This document shows, in pieces, positions 41,188-49,314 of a stretch of 64,000 bases of DNA. Position numbers and translations under genes: made by a program. The notes beneath the pieces were generated by a model. It was not told the origin of the DNA. It searched no databases and worked only from the letters and a program-made list of their open reading frames with translations. The stretch spans positions 1 through 64,000 of the forward strand of contig JAIQZQ010000030.1 of NCBI GenBank assembly GCA_021777105.1, in the 5' to 3' direction. The stretch's first letter is position 1. Every line of letters begins with the position of its first letter. The DNA comes from Candidatus Anammoxibacter sp. Its GTDB lineage: Bacteria > Planctomycetota > Brocadiia > Brocadiales > Anammoxibacteraceae.

Positions 41188-42516
41188 CTAAAATGCCATT
41201 TGATACTGCAGTCTATAAGTATAGTCTATCTCGTCATCCACGTCCTCTTCTTCATCAAATCGTATAGCGTTAAATTGCAACTTTGACTTATGGCCCACAA
41301 AGTAATAGTTTAGGCCAAAGGATGTCTCCCTAACGGCTGATTCTTCAAGCTCGTCGTCAAAGTCAATCATTGAGTATCTGCCGGCAATTTCAAGCTTTTT
41401 AGGGATAAGGAAGTAGCCGGCTTGCGCAAAAAATCCATGATCAAAAAGATTTGAGCTTTCCAGCCCGCTCCTTTTCCTCCAATAATATTCGCTGAGGAAG
41501 AAGAAGCCTTTATATTTAAATCCAATCTCGCCTACAAACTGTGTTTTGTCAGTCTCGTCAGTCTCTACCTCGCCTATCTCTCTTAAATTAAGCGAAACAT
41601 CTTCACTGTCAACCGCAACCGCCGCCGCTATAAGGGCCAACGGCGATTCAGAATACTCCAAATCGCTTTCAGATCCGCCGAAATTTCCTAAAGGACTATA
41701 TGCGGTTCTAAATATCCATAAGTGTTCGTTGTTGTCGTTATGTTTTTCATTTCTAAAGTTTCCGTTCCACACGCCAAAGTAGTATTCAAGTTTTTCTTCA
41801 AAAAAATCGCCGTAAACCATAACGCCGAGTTGCCTGTTAAGGGAGAACTCGTCGTCTGCTTCCGACCTGTCAACCATCTGCAATTTCCCGGCGGAGGTCA
41901 TTTTTTGTGTGTTAAACGGCACTTTCCATTGCCCAAATTTGAACTTTAGATGGGGCATATAAGAGAAATCGCCAATGAAATCGAGCATTTCAACCGCCTT
42001 GCTGCCGTCCTTTGTTCCGGTTGACCTGGTTTCAAGCTGCAACATATATTTTAAACGCGGATCAATCGCGTGGCCTGAGAATTTAAGCCTTCCGCGATGA
42101 ACCTTGAACCCGCTGGAGTCTTCGTCGCTGTCATTATCATCATAAGAGTACCAAAATTGCAGCATGCCGTTTGTTCTTAAACTATATTTATTGTCGTCTG
42201 TCCTGATATAAAAACCCTTGTTATAGCCTGAGTGAAAGGTGTGTGGATTTTGAGCATGGCTTTTCATATAATCTTCAACTTTGTTGCCCACAATGCTGTC
42301 AAGGTCTTCGCGCACAAATCCCTGGTTGCCGCTTTGTTGTTCAAGTTTAGCGTTTAATTTGCTTATCTGCTCCTGTTGCGCGGTTATCTGATTAGACATA
42401 TCGTTAATCTGATTGCTCAATTCATCTATTGATTGAGCCTGCGCATAGCCGGATATAACTCCGCTAAAAGCTAGTCCAACTATAAAAAACAAAGCCCCTT
42501 TAATAATTTTTCTCAC
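41188..42516 (-). CDS. OprO/OprP-like outer-membrane porin
   Basis: 442 aa. Signal peptide (1-about 27, ending GYAQAQ), then an N-terminal coiled coil (about 29-62: IDELSNQINDMSNQITAQQEQISKLNAKLEQQ) that probably trimerises in the periplasm. The rest is a beta-barrel of alternating hydrophobic residues (LRFWYSYDD-like, RLKFSGHAIDPRLKYMLQLETRS, FKFGQWKVPFNTQKM) ending in an aromatic residue (QYQMAF), the usual barrel-assembly signal. The WKVPF segment is typical of phosphate-selective porin O/P relatives. Substrate not established; no phosphate genes are nearby. Confidence 0.9.
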   Translation of the reverse strand: MRKIIKGALFFIVGLAFSGVISGYAQAQSIDELSNQINDMSNQITAQQEQISKLNAKLEQQSGNQGFVREDLDSIVGNKVEDYMKSHAQNPHTFHSGYNKGFYIRTDDNKYSLRTNGMLQFWYSYDDNDSDEDSSGFKVHRGRLKFSGHAIDPRLKYMLQLETRSTGTKDGSKAVEMLDFIGDFSYMPHLKFKFGQWKVPFNTQKMTSAGKLQMVDRSEADDEFSLNRQLGVMVYGDFFEEKLEYYFGVWNGNFRNEKHNDNNEHLWIFRTAYSPLGNFGGSESDLEYSESPLALIAAAVAVDSEDVSLNLREIGEVETDETDKTQFVGEIGFKYKGFFFLSEYYWRKRSGLESSNLFDHGFFAQAGYFLIPKKLEIAGRYSMIDFDDELEESAVRETSFGLNYYFVGHKSKLQFNAIRFDEEEDVDDEIDYTYRLQYQMAF

Positions 42517-42549
42517 TTTGAATAGTTCCTTTCTTTAAATATACGAAAT

Positions 42550-42648
42550 CACACATTGGGTGATTGATAGTGGCGCAGGCATCCAGCCTGTGACCAACTA
42601 AAACACCGGCAATGATGCCCGCGCCACTATTTAATTGGATTTTAAATA
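42550..42648 (+). repeat. Repeat family D, copy 2
   Basis: GGGTGATTGATAGTGGCG, CAGGCATCCAGCCTGTG, then the inverse half CGGCAATGATGCCCGCG. Full-length but diverged relative to 9552-9650. Confidence 0.75.
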
Positions 42649-42712
42649 GTTTAACCTAATTTTGGAATTTGTCGATTCCCCCCTTTCGTTAATTAGAATA
42701 TTGCTTATTTTG

Positions 42713-42747
42713 AAAAAACAGCCCCCCTCCATAGACAGCTGTTTTTT
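42713..42747 (-). terminator. Rho-independent terminator
   Basis: AAAAAACAGC (42713-42722) pairs perfectly with GCTGTTTTTT (42738-42747) around a 15-nt C-rich loop. Symmetric, so it could work both ways; most likely it ends the MBL hydrolase message. Confidence 0.65.
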
Positions 42748-42909
42748 CTCTATAGAGCCCTAATATAATAATTTCTGTTTTTAAGTCAAGAAAAAGAGCC
42801 TACCGCAAATTTTTTTATTTTGTTAAGTTCAAAGTAAGGGCTCCTCTGTTAAGGAGCGCTATTAGTAATTCCTGTTGCAGTAAATTTAGAAAACAATCGG
42901 CGGGAATGG

Positions 42910-42933
42910 AAGGGCGGCTTTAGCGCCGCCCTT
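42910..42933 (-). terminator. GC-rich hairpin after MBL hydrolase gene
   Basis: AAGGGCGGC (42910-42918) with GCCGCCCTT (42925-42933), loop of 6. Thirty-odd bases past the stop at 42967; it lacks a good T-run, so it may pause or protect the 3' end rather than terminate. Confidence 0.5.
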
Positions 42934-42966
42934 TGCGTAATTTTGATAAAATCGAATTTTTGGAGT

Positions 42967-43599
42967 CTAAAGAACCAGGGTATTTAAAAACGGGTTAAAT
43001 TTCTTTTCGTGTTTCATGGTAGTTGAACCGCCGTGACCGGGAAAAAGCTCGGTATTGTCGTCAAGAGTGAACAACTTCTCTTTTACAGAGTTGATTAGGG
43101 TATCATATGATCCGCCCGGCAGGTCGGTTCGCCCTATTGAGCCCTGAAATACCGTATCTCCCACAAAAACGGAATTTCCGGCTTGAAGCGATACGCTTCC
43201 AGGAGTATGGCCAGGCGTGTCAAGCACGTTTATGCGCAAGCCGCCTACCTCTATTGTGTCTTGATCTTTTATAGTTCTGCCGACTTTTGGTTTGTCTACC
43301 TCTGCAAATCCAAAAAAGGCGGCTTGTTCAGCAATATTTTCAACCAGAAAAAGGTCTTTTGCGCTTATTAAAAAGTCGCAATTGATTGATTTCTGCAGCG
43401 CCGCAGCCCCCCCGATATGGTCAAAATGACCATGTGTGGCAATGATGCACACAGGTTTAAACCCGTTTTTTTCCAGTGTTTGCTCAATCAAATCAGCGTC
43501 TCCGCCCGGGTCGATAATAGCAACCTCTTTGCCTGCTTTGTCGCCGATAATATAACACCCTACTTCCAGAGCGCCCACCACCAAAGTTTCTAATATCAT
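42967..43599 (-). CDS. MBL-fold hydrolase, glyoxalase II-like
   Basis: 210 aa. Metallo-beta-lactamase motif THGHFDHIGG (H56, H58, D60, H61), then DTPGHTPGSVSL (His about 130), FVGDTVFQGSIGRTDLPGG and FPGHGGST (His about 184), supplying a full dinuclear metal site. This compact form is common as a glyoxalase II or persulfide-type hydrolase; the exact thioester substrate is not evident. Stands alone, ended by its own hairpins. Confidence 0.9.
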   Translation of the reverse strand: MILETLVVGALEVGCYIIGDKAGKEVAIIDPGGDADLIEQTLEKNGFKPVCIIATHGHFDHIGGAAALQKSINCDFLISAKDLFLVENIAEQAAFFGFAEVDKPKVGRTIKDQDTIEVGGLRINVLDTPGHTPGSVSLQAGNSVFVGDTVFQGSIGRTDLPGGSYDTLINSVKEKLFTLDDNTELFPGHGGSTTMKHEKKFNPFLNTLVL

Positions 43600-43734
43600 T
43601 TAAATCCCCAAATATTTCGAAAAGCGCGACTTTGCGAAACAAAAACAGTTTAATCAATTAAATATTGGAAACAGGAGTTTCCAACGCAGTTTTACATTTC
43701 AAAACATGAATATTAAAACAAGAATGAAAGTGTA

Positions 43735-43772
43735 TATTTTACACCGGCAAATACCCAAAAACAAGGCTGAAA
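43735..43772 (+). repeat. Direct repeat, left of mazEF
   Basis: 38 bp beginning TATTTTACACCGGCAAATAC, identical to 44435-44472 and exactly 700 bp away. Ends 16 bp from the mazF stop. Confidence 0.95.
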
Positions 43773-43788
43773 TATAAGCTCTTTTATA

Positions 43789-44148
43789 CTAATTTCGCAA
43801 TTTTTTTGTTAACAAAGCTCCAAGTTTGTTTAAAACTTCATCAATTATTTTATCAGTAATTTTGCAAATAAATTCAGCTTCCCTTGCTCGCCAATCAAAG
43901 CTTTTTACATGGTCCGACAATATAGCTCCGGAGATTTTATAGCATTTTGGGATTAAGACTTCGAAAGGATACCCTTTTATATTTTTTGTTATAGGGCAAA
44001 ATATTGCCAATCCAACTTTAAGGTTATATTTTTGCGGAGATAAAACAAGGGCCGGTCGTCTACCTGCTTGCTCATGACCGGAACGGGGATCAAAATTGAT
44101 CCAAACTACATCGCCGCAATCAGGAGCAAAGATATTTGTTTTTATCAT
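43789..44148 (-). CDS. mazF: MazF/PemK-type endoribonuclease toxin
   Basis: 119 aa. Family landmarks: CGDVVWINFDPRSGHEQAGRRPALVLSPQKYN (about 11-42), including the Arg-rich loop GHEQAGRRPALV, then AIFCPITKNIKGYPFEV and SGAILSDHVKSFDWRAREAEFICK with the conserved Ser/Asp-His region. It cleaves mRNA at short sequences. The start overlaps the antitoxin stop (ATGA-type, 44145-44148). The module is bracketed by perfect 38-bp direct repeats. Confidence 0.95.
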   Translation of the reverse strand: MIKTNIFAPDCGDVVWINFDPRSGHEQAGRRPALVLSPQKYNLKVGLAIFCPITKNIKGYPFEVLIPKCYKISGAILSDHVKSFDWRAREAEFICKITDKIIDEVLNKLGALLTKKLRN

Positions 44149-44384
44149 AATTCCCGTCCAACAGATTTGCCTATAAAACTTTCTTTATGAATATTATCGT
44201 CAGTTACTTTTGATAACAGTTCGTCAAGGGTGTAAACATCTTCTTTTAAAGGAGTTATGATTAATTTTCCGTTTTTAAATGAAAGATCCACTGTCGCGCC
44301 CTCTTTAACATTTGCTTCAACGGCGTAAGATTTAGGCAAACGAAAAGCCAGGCTGTTGCCCCATTTCTGAACCTGAATTTGCAT
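44145..44384 (-). CDS. mazE: MazE-type (AbrB-fold) antitoxin
   Basis: 79 aa with the swapped-hairpin DNA-binding domain QVQKWGNSLAFRLPKSYAVEANVKEGATVDLSFKNGKLIITPL (about 3-47) and a flexible acidic C-terminus that should wrap MazF. GGAGG lies 7 bp before the ATG. First gene of the operon; expected to autorepress with MazF. Confidence 0.95.
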   Translation of the reverse strand: MQIQVQKWGNSLAFRLPKSYAVEANVKEGATVDLSFKNGKLIITPLKEDVYTLDELLSKVTDDNIHKESFIGKSVGREL

Positions 44385-44434
44385 AACAACCTCCTGATAA
44401 TTACGATTGGCATGTTTCTACAATGAATATACAT

Positions 44435-44472
44435 TATTTTACACCGGCAAATACCCAAAAACAAGGCTGAAA
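44435..44472 (+). repeat. Direct repeat, right of mazEF
   Basis: Second copy of the 38-bp sequence at 43735-43772, 51 bp upstream of the mazE start. Confidence 0.95.
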
Positions 44473-44599
44473 ATTACGTATTGCGGTATTTGCCGCCTTG
44501 GTCTCGCATGTGTGTTTACAAATATGTTGCTTTTGCTTCTTATATAACTAAAATAAGTGTTCATTTTACGTTTTAAGATAACTATTCACGCGCGGGGCA

Positions 44600-45568
44600 A
44601 TGGAAAGTTTAGGCATAAATTTAATCGCAATACAGATACTGATTGCCTGGGTTTTGGATCTGATTCTTGGAGATCCTTATTGGTTCCCGCATCCGGTCAG
44701 AGGCATTGGCCGGCTTATCGCTTCGACTGAAAGACTCCTTAGATTTACGCGCGTTCACGAAAGGGTTGCGGGAGCCGCGCTTGCGTGCTTTGTGGTTGGT
44801 ATAGTATATTTTGCGGTTGCTCAAATTGTGGACGCGATAGCCGTCTATGGGCAATTTGCGGATATTGCGGCCGGCTCTGTAATAATCTATTTTGCATTGT
44901 CCGCGCGTTGCCTAACAAATGAGGCGGATAAGATTACGGCGTTGCTGGAGGCTGATAATATTTTGCGGGCCAGGAAAGAGCTGTCGTATATTGTGGGCCG
45001 TGACACCGCTGAAATGGATAGGGAAGAAATAAGCCGCGCCTGTATTGAATGCCTGGCGGAAAACATGGTTGACGGGATTATTTCTCCTCTTTTTTACGCG
45101 TTTATAGGCGGGGCTCCTTTTGCCATGGCGTACAAGGCTGTTAACACTCTTGATTCCATGGTGGGCTACAAGAACGAGAAATATTTGCGTCTTGGTTGGG
45201 CTTCGGCCCGGCTTGACGACGCGGCTAATTTTGCGCCGGCCAGGATTGCGAGGGCAATAATCGCGGTTGCTTCATTTATTTGCGGTTTTGGGTTTTACAA
45301 TTCGATCAGGATATCAATACGCGACGGGCAAAAACACCCAAGCCCAAACAGCGGCATATCCGAGGCCGCATTTGCCGGGGCTTTGCAAATACGACTGGGA
45401 GGCCCTTGTTCATACGATGGAAAAATATCAGACAAGCCGTTTATCGGAGATCAGATAGAAGCTTTGTCAGTGGATAAGATAAAGAATGCGGCGCGCCTTG
45501 TGCGAGCAAGCTCGTTTGTGGCAATTGCGTTCGGATTTGGAGCTTTGATTTTAATTGGGCGATTTTAA
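44600..45568 (+). CDS. cbiB: Adenosylcobinamide-phosphate synthase
   Basis: 322 aa membrane protein, full length for CbiB/CobD. Typical opening AWVLDLILGDPYWFPHPVRGIGRLI (about 15-40), ECLAENMVDGIISPLFYAFIGGAPFAMAYKAVNTLDSMVGYKNEKY (about 151-196) and HPSPNSGISEAAFAGALQIRLGG (about 248-270). It attaches aminopropanol (phosphate) to cobyric acid in the inner membrane. First of a plus-strand run of corrin genes; cbiA follows by 81 bp. Confidence 0.94.
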   Translation: MESLGINLIAIQILIAWVLDLILGDPYWFPHPVRGIGRLIASTERLLRFTRVHERVAGAALACFVVGIVYFAVAQIVDAIAVYGQFADIAAGSVIIYFALSARCLTNEADKITALLEADNILRARKELSYIVGRDTAEMDREEISRACIECLAENMVDGIISPLFYAFIGGAPFAMAYKAVNTLDSMVGYKNEKYLRLGWASARLDDAANFAPARIARAIIAVASFICGFGFYNSIRISIRDGQKHPSPNSGISEAAFAGALQIRLGGPCSYDGKISDKPFIGDQIEALSVDKIKNAARLVRASSFVAIAFGFGALILIGRF

Positions 45569-45586
45569 GATTCATTTTATAAACTA

Positions 45587-45642
45587 AATTGAGAGATTCT
45601 TTTCACCCTCCCCTAACCCCTCCCATCAAGGAAGGGGGAATT
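45587..45642 (-). repeat. Repeat family B, copy 6, between cbiB and cbiA
   Basis: TTGAGAGATTCTTTTCACCC, CCTAACCCCTCCC-ATCAA-GGAAGGGGG. Fills most of the gap, so its hairpin would be in a cbiBA transcript. Confidence 0.75.
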
Positions 45643-45649
45643 AGCGGAA

Positions 45650-47098
45650 GTGATTAACAAGATGAAAAATACTAATTCACATATTTGCGATGAGAAAGAT
45701 AAGATAAGCAGGGTCATGATCGCCGGGGTTCACAGCGGCGTAGGCAAGACTACCGTTGCCCTGGGCGTAATGTCGTTGCTTAGGCAACGCGGATATAACA
45801 CGCAGGGATTTAAAGCAGGGCCCGATTATATTGATATCAGCCACCATTACGCGACCACGGGCAACCGGTCGCGCAATCTCGACACATGGATGATGAACGA
45901 CGACGCATGCAGGGAACTTTTTCACAGAACGGCCGTTAAGGCCCGGGTTTCAATCATTGAAGGAGTGATGGGGCTGTTTGACGGAAACCTTAATGAGCCT
46001 GAAAAAGGGAGTTCCGCTTATTTGGCTAAAGTTTTGAACACGCCTGTTATCCTTGTGATTGACGCCAAGGGAATGGCGCAAAGCGCCGGCGCGGTGGCCC
46101 TGGGGTTTGCGCGGTTTGATCCGGACGTTCAGATTAAGGGGTTTATTTTAAACAGGATCGGGAGCGAAAACCATTTTAACGCAATAAAGTCGTCTATTGA
46201 AAACGCGGTAAATATTCCCGTGCTGGGGTATTTGTCTAAAAACATGGAGATCGCTATCCCTGAGAGGCATCTGGGCCTTGTTCCTTCCTGTGAAATGGAT
46301 GATGAAAACACGGCAAATGAGTTCTGTAAATCAATAGCGGATCAGATGGCTCAAACTCTGGATGTGGAAAAATTATTGAATATCGCAAACCAGGCCGGCG
46401 AATTTCCAAAGTTTAACAATTGTGTTTTTCCGGTTAATAAAGATCGTTCCGGAAAAAGGGTGAAGGTCGCCGTGGCTATGGATAAGGCGTTTCATTTCTA
46501 TTACCAGGACAATCTGGAGCTGCTTGAGGCGTTAGGGGCGGAATTGTGTTATTTCAGCCCGCTTTATGACAAGACTCTGCCGCCGGAAATTGACGGCGTG
46601 TATATCGGCGGCGGCTTCCCTGAGCTGTTTGCCGCTGAGCTGGAGGCTAATAAAGCGATGCGCGGCTCGGTTAAAAAAGCGTGCGACAAGGGGGTTGTTG
46701 TTTACGCGGAGTGCGGGGGCATGATGTATTTGCTGGATAAGTTGGTTGACTGTGCCGGAAAGTCATATATAATGTGTGGTGTTTTTGGAGTTGGCTCTAA
46801 AATGCAAAACAGGAGGCAGGGGCTTGGGTATATAACGGCGCATTCCATTGCGGATAATATTTTGCGCAAAAAAGGCGAGGAGTTCAGGGCGCACGAGTTT
46901 CACTGGTCGTCCTTAATCGACGCGGATGACAAAACCCTGCCGTTTGCGTATAAGATTCAAAAAGGCAGGAAAGGCAAAACGAAAACCGACGGGCTTTTTA
47001 AAAATGGTGTGTTGGCATCGTACACTCACATTCATTTTGCCGAGAACCCCGATCTTGCAGCCGGGCTGTTAAAATCAATGGGCGGCGGTTCAGCTTGA
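45650..47098 (+). CDS. cbiA: Cobyrinic acid a,c-diamide synthase
   Basis: 482 aa. N-terminal ATP-binding domain with Walker A AGVHSGVGKTTVAL (25-38), KAGPDYIDISHHYATTG and GVMGLFDG; C-terminal glutamine amidotransferase domain with YIGGGFPELFAAELEAN (about 317-333) and the nucleophile Cys in YAECGGMMYL (about 352-361); HIHFAENP near the end. It amidates the a and c side chains of (cob)yrinic acid. GTG start at 45650; an ATG at 45662 is an alternative. Followed 47 bp later by tatT. Confidence 0.94.
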   Translation: MINKMKNTNSHICDEKDKISRVMIAGVHSGVGKTTVALGVMSLLRQRGYNTQGFKAGPDYIDISHHYATTGNRSRNLDTWMMNDDACRELFHRTAVKARVSIIEGVMGLFDGNLNEPEKGSSAYLAKVLNTPVILVIDAKGMAQSAGAVALGFARFDPDVQIKGFILNRIGSENHFNAIKSSIENAVNIPVLGYLSKNMEIAIPERHLGLVPSCEMDDENTANEFCKSIADQMAQTLDVEKLLNIANQAGEFPKFNNCVFPVNKDRSGKRVKVAVAMDKAFHFYYQDNLELLEALGAELCYFSPLYDKTLPPEIDGVYIGGGFPELFAAELEANKAMRGSVKKACDKGVVVYAECGGMMYLLDKLVDCAGKSYIMCGVFGVGSKMQNRRQGLGYITAHSIADNILRKKGEEFRAHEFHWSSLIDADDKTLPFAYKIQKGRKGKTKTDGLFKNGVLASYTHIHFAENPDLAAGLLKSMGGGSA

Positions 47099-47145
47099 CA
47101 AAGCAGTGTCCGTAAATTTAATAATTTTTAGGGAGGGAGAATGCA

Positions 47146-48030
47146 ATGATGAAAAGAAATATTAGAAGCAAATATTTGGCGGCTTTTTTTGTTTTGTTCA
47201 TTTTCTCGGCAACCGGTTGCAGCCTGGAGAGGTTTACCATCAGATCAACCGGGGCGGTGCTAAAATATGGGGTGGCCTCGCTTTACGAGGAACAGGATCT
47301 TGCCTTGGCCGAGCAAGCAATTATGGCCGACATGAAACTGCTTGAAGGTTTGATACTGGGCGATCCTAAAAACAAAAATATGCTGTTTCTGGCGGCTCAG
47401 GGTTTTACAGGATATGCTTTGGGTTTTGTTGAGGATGAAGACCCTGAAAGGGCGAAGATATTTTACGCCAGGGCCAGAGATTACGGTTTGAGAGCTTTAA
47501 GTCGCAAAAAAGCGTTTAGAGACAGCCTCAACGGCAACATTGACGATCTAACCAAAGGGCTAAAAGCTCTGACAAAAGCTGATGTGCCGGTTTTGTTCTG
47601 GACGACAAACGCGTGGGGCAGCCTGATAAACATAAGCCGCAACTCTTTGTCGGCTATAGCCGACATGGGCAAGGTGGAGGCTATGATGCAAAGGGTTCTT
47701 GAGCTTGATGAAAATTACTATTACGGAGCCCCGCATATGTTTTTTGCAGTGTTCTACGGCAGCCGCTCAAAGATGTTTGGCGGCGACCCGGATAAGGCAG
47801 TGGCGCATTTTGACAAGTTTGTCGAGATCTCGGGCGACAAGTTTTTATTAGGCCATGTTTTGTTCGCTAAATTTCACGCTGTTCAAACGCAGGACGTTGA
47901 GCTTTACACTTCGCTCCTGAAAAAGGCAATTGAAGCGCCGGGCGACATCTTGCCGGAACAAAGGCTTGTAAACGAAATAGCCAGGGCCAAAGCGGTGAAA
48001 CTGCTAAAAGACAAGGAATTGTATTTCTAA
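47146..48030 (+). CDS. tatT: TatT-family TRAP-transporter-associated lipoprotein
   Basis: 294 aa. Lipoprotein signal with SATGC (Cys about 25). The rest is all-helical with four hidden TPR-like motifs (LEGLILGDPKNKNMLFLAAQGFTGYALGFVEDEDPERAKIFYARARDYGLRAL, APHMFFAVFYGSRSKMFGGDPDKAVAHFDKFVEIS), matching TatT, which in Treponema forms a trimer with a TRAP binding protein. GGGAGGGAG precedes the ATG. A DctP-type gene follows; the membrane subunits are absent here. Confidence 0.88.
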   Translation: MMKRNIRSKYLAAFFVLFIFSATGCSLERFTIRSTGAVLKYGVASLYEEQDLALAEQAIMADMKLLEGLILGDPKNKNMLFLAAQGFTGYALGFVEDEDPERAKIFYARARDYGLRALSRKKAFRDSLNGNIDDLTKGLKALTKADVPVLFWTTNAWGSLINISRNSLSAIADMGKVEAMMQRVLELDENYYYGAPHMFFAVFYGSRSKMFGGDPDKAVAHFDKFVEISGDKFLLGHVLFAKFHAVQTQDVELYTSLLKKAIEAPGDILPEQRLVNEIARAKAVKLLKDKELYF

Positions 48031-48234
48031 TTAACATCCCGACAATGGATCATTGCGCGCGGTTGTTCACGGCAATATCATTTTGCCGCATAGTAGCCGA
48101 ACCCGGGTAAGATGAAAAAGTAAAAAAGGTTAAAAACTGAAGCAGTATTTACAAAAATCTTTTGACGAATTTTGTCAAAACTTATTTGCTAGGATACTAA
48201 ATTTTGTCATTGTTAATGTTAAGGGGACATTAAA

Positions 48235-49281
48235 ATGAAAAAAATGAAAATTTCTATTCCGGTTTGCGTCTTATTTTTTGTTGTTTCGTGTTTTGCGACC
48301 GGCAATTTTGACGCGTTTAATTGTTACGCCAAGGCTCCAAGCATAATTAAATTTGCCACGGTTGCGCCTGAGGGATCGACATGGACAAATGTGCTTAGAG
48401 ATATAGACAAGGAGCTTGATGAAAAGAGCGGCGGCTCGTTGAGGCTGAAGATATACGCGGGCGGAGTGCAGGGCGATGAAAAAGACGTGGTAAGGAAGAT
48501 GCGTATCGGCCAGACTCATTGCGCCGGCTTTACAGGAGTGGGACTTGGCGAGGTGTTGCCTGAGGTGAGAATACTGGATTTGCCGTTTTTTATTGACAAT
48601 TATGACGAAGTTGATTATATACGCGAAAAATTTACCGGCAGGTTTGTGGAAAATTTTGAGAAAAAGGGATATGTGTTCCTTGGCTGGACGGAAGTGGGTT
48701 TTGTGTATTTCTATTCAGCGGTAAACGTGAAAACAGTGGATGAGATGAAAGCCACAAAAATGTGGATGTGGGAAGGAGACCCCTTGGCAAAGGCGCTGTT
48801 TGATGCCCTTGACATGTCCCCCATAGCGCTTACATTAACCGATGTTATGACGTCCCTGCAAACAGGGCTTGTCAACAGCGTATATGTTTCGCCCTTAGGC
48901 ATCATAGCTTTGCAGTGGTTTACAAAGGTTGGCTATATGTTGGATCTACCCATGGCTGACGCGACCGGGGCAATATTAATAACAAAAAAGAAATTCAACA
49001 AGTTATCGCCTGAGCATCAGGTTTTGTTAAAAGAGACGTTTAAAACACACTCGGATCGTCTTTTAAAATTGATTAGGAGGGACAATGATGATTCCCTCAA
49101 ACTGTTAAAGGACGCGGGCGTCAAGATTGTGCCGGTGACGGACGAAAAGAGCGTCGCCGAGCTTAAAAATGCGAGCAAAAACGTTCGCAACGCATTGGCC
49201 GGAAAATTGTACCCGGCTGAACTTTTGAATGAAATGACTGCCGCGCTTGAAGAGCGCAGAAATGGAAAAGCAGGCAAGTAG
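48235..49281 (+). CDS. dctP: TRAP transporter solute-binding protein, DctP family
   Basis: 348 aa with a signal peptide (1-about 32). The TRAP-P fold is plain: IIKFATVAPEGSTWTNVLRDIDKELDEKSGGSLRLKIYAGGVQGDEKDVVRKMRIGQ, then FFIDNYDEVDYIREKF, and MWMWEGDPLAKALFDALDMSPIALTLTDVMTSLQTGLVNSVYVSP (the ligand-contact region). The usual carboxylate-binding Arg is not obvious: the segment reads MKATKMWMWEGDP where many have KIRV, so the ligand may not be a simple carboxylate. No DctQ/DctM permease is within the window. It lies 34 bp before cbiX-cbiC. Confidence 0.9.
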   Translation: MKKMKISIPVCVLFFVVSCFATGNFDAFNCYAKAPSIIKFATVAPEGSTWTNVLRDIDKELDEKSGGSLRLKIYAGGVQGDEKDVVRKMRIGQTHCAGFTGVGLGEVLPEVRILDLPFFIDNYDEVDYIREKFTGRFVENFEKKGYVFLGWTEVGFVYFYSAVNVKTVDEMKATKMWMWEGDPLAKALFDALDMSPIALTLTDVMTSLQTGLVNSVYVSPLGIIALQWFTKVGYMLDLPMADATGAILITKKKFNKLSPEHQVLLKETFKTHSDRLLKLIRRDNDDSLKLLKDAGVKIVPVTDEKSVAELKNASKNVRNALAGKLYPAELLNEMTAALEERRNGKAGK

Positions 49282-49314
49282 GTTGTGGTTTCTTATTGCG
49301 GCAACGGAGGTAAA

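Larger units (their letters stand above)
42517..42966. other. Intergenic region upstream of porin
   Basis: 450 bp with a family D element (42550-42648), a terminator (42713-42747) and a GC-rich hairpin (42910-42933). The porin promoter must lie between the terminator and 42516 but I cannot place it. Confidence 0.55.

Noticed and set aside
44385..44599. Cobalamin riboswitch upstream of cbiB
   Set aside because: No B12-box-like GCCACTG element or matching fold was seen here or upstream of cbiL, cbiE or dctP. A covariance-model search would decide.
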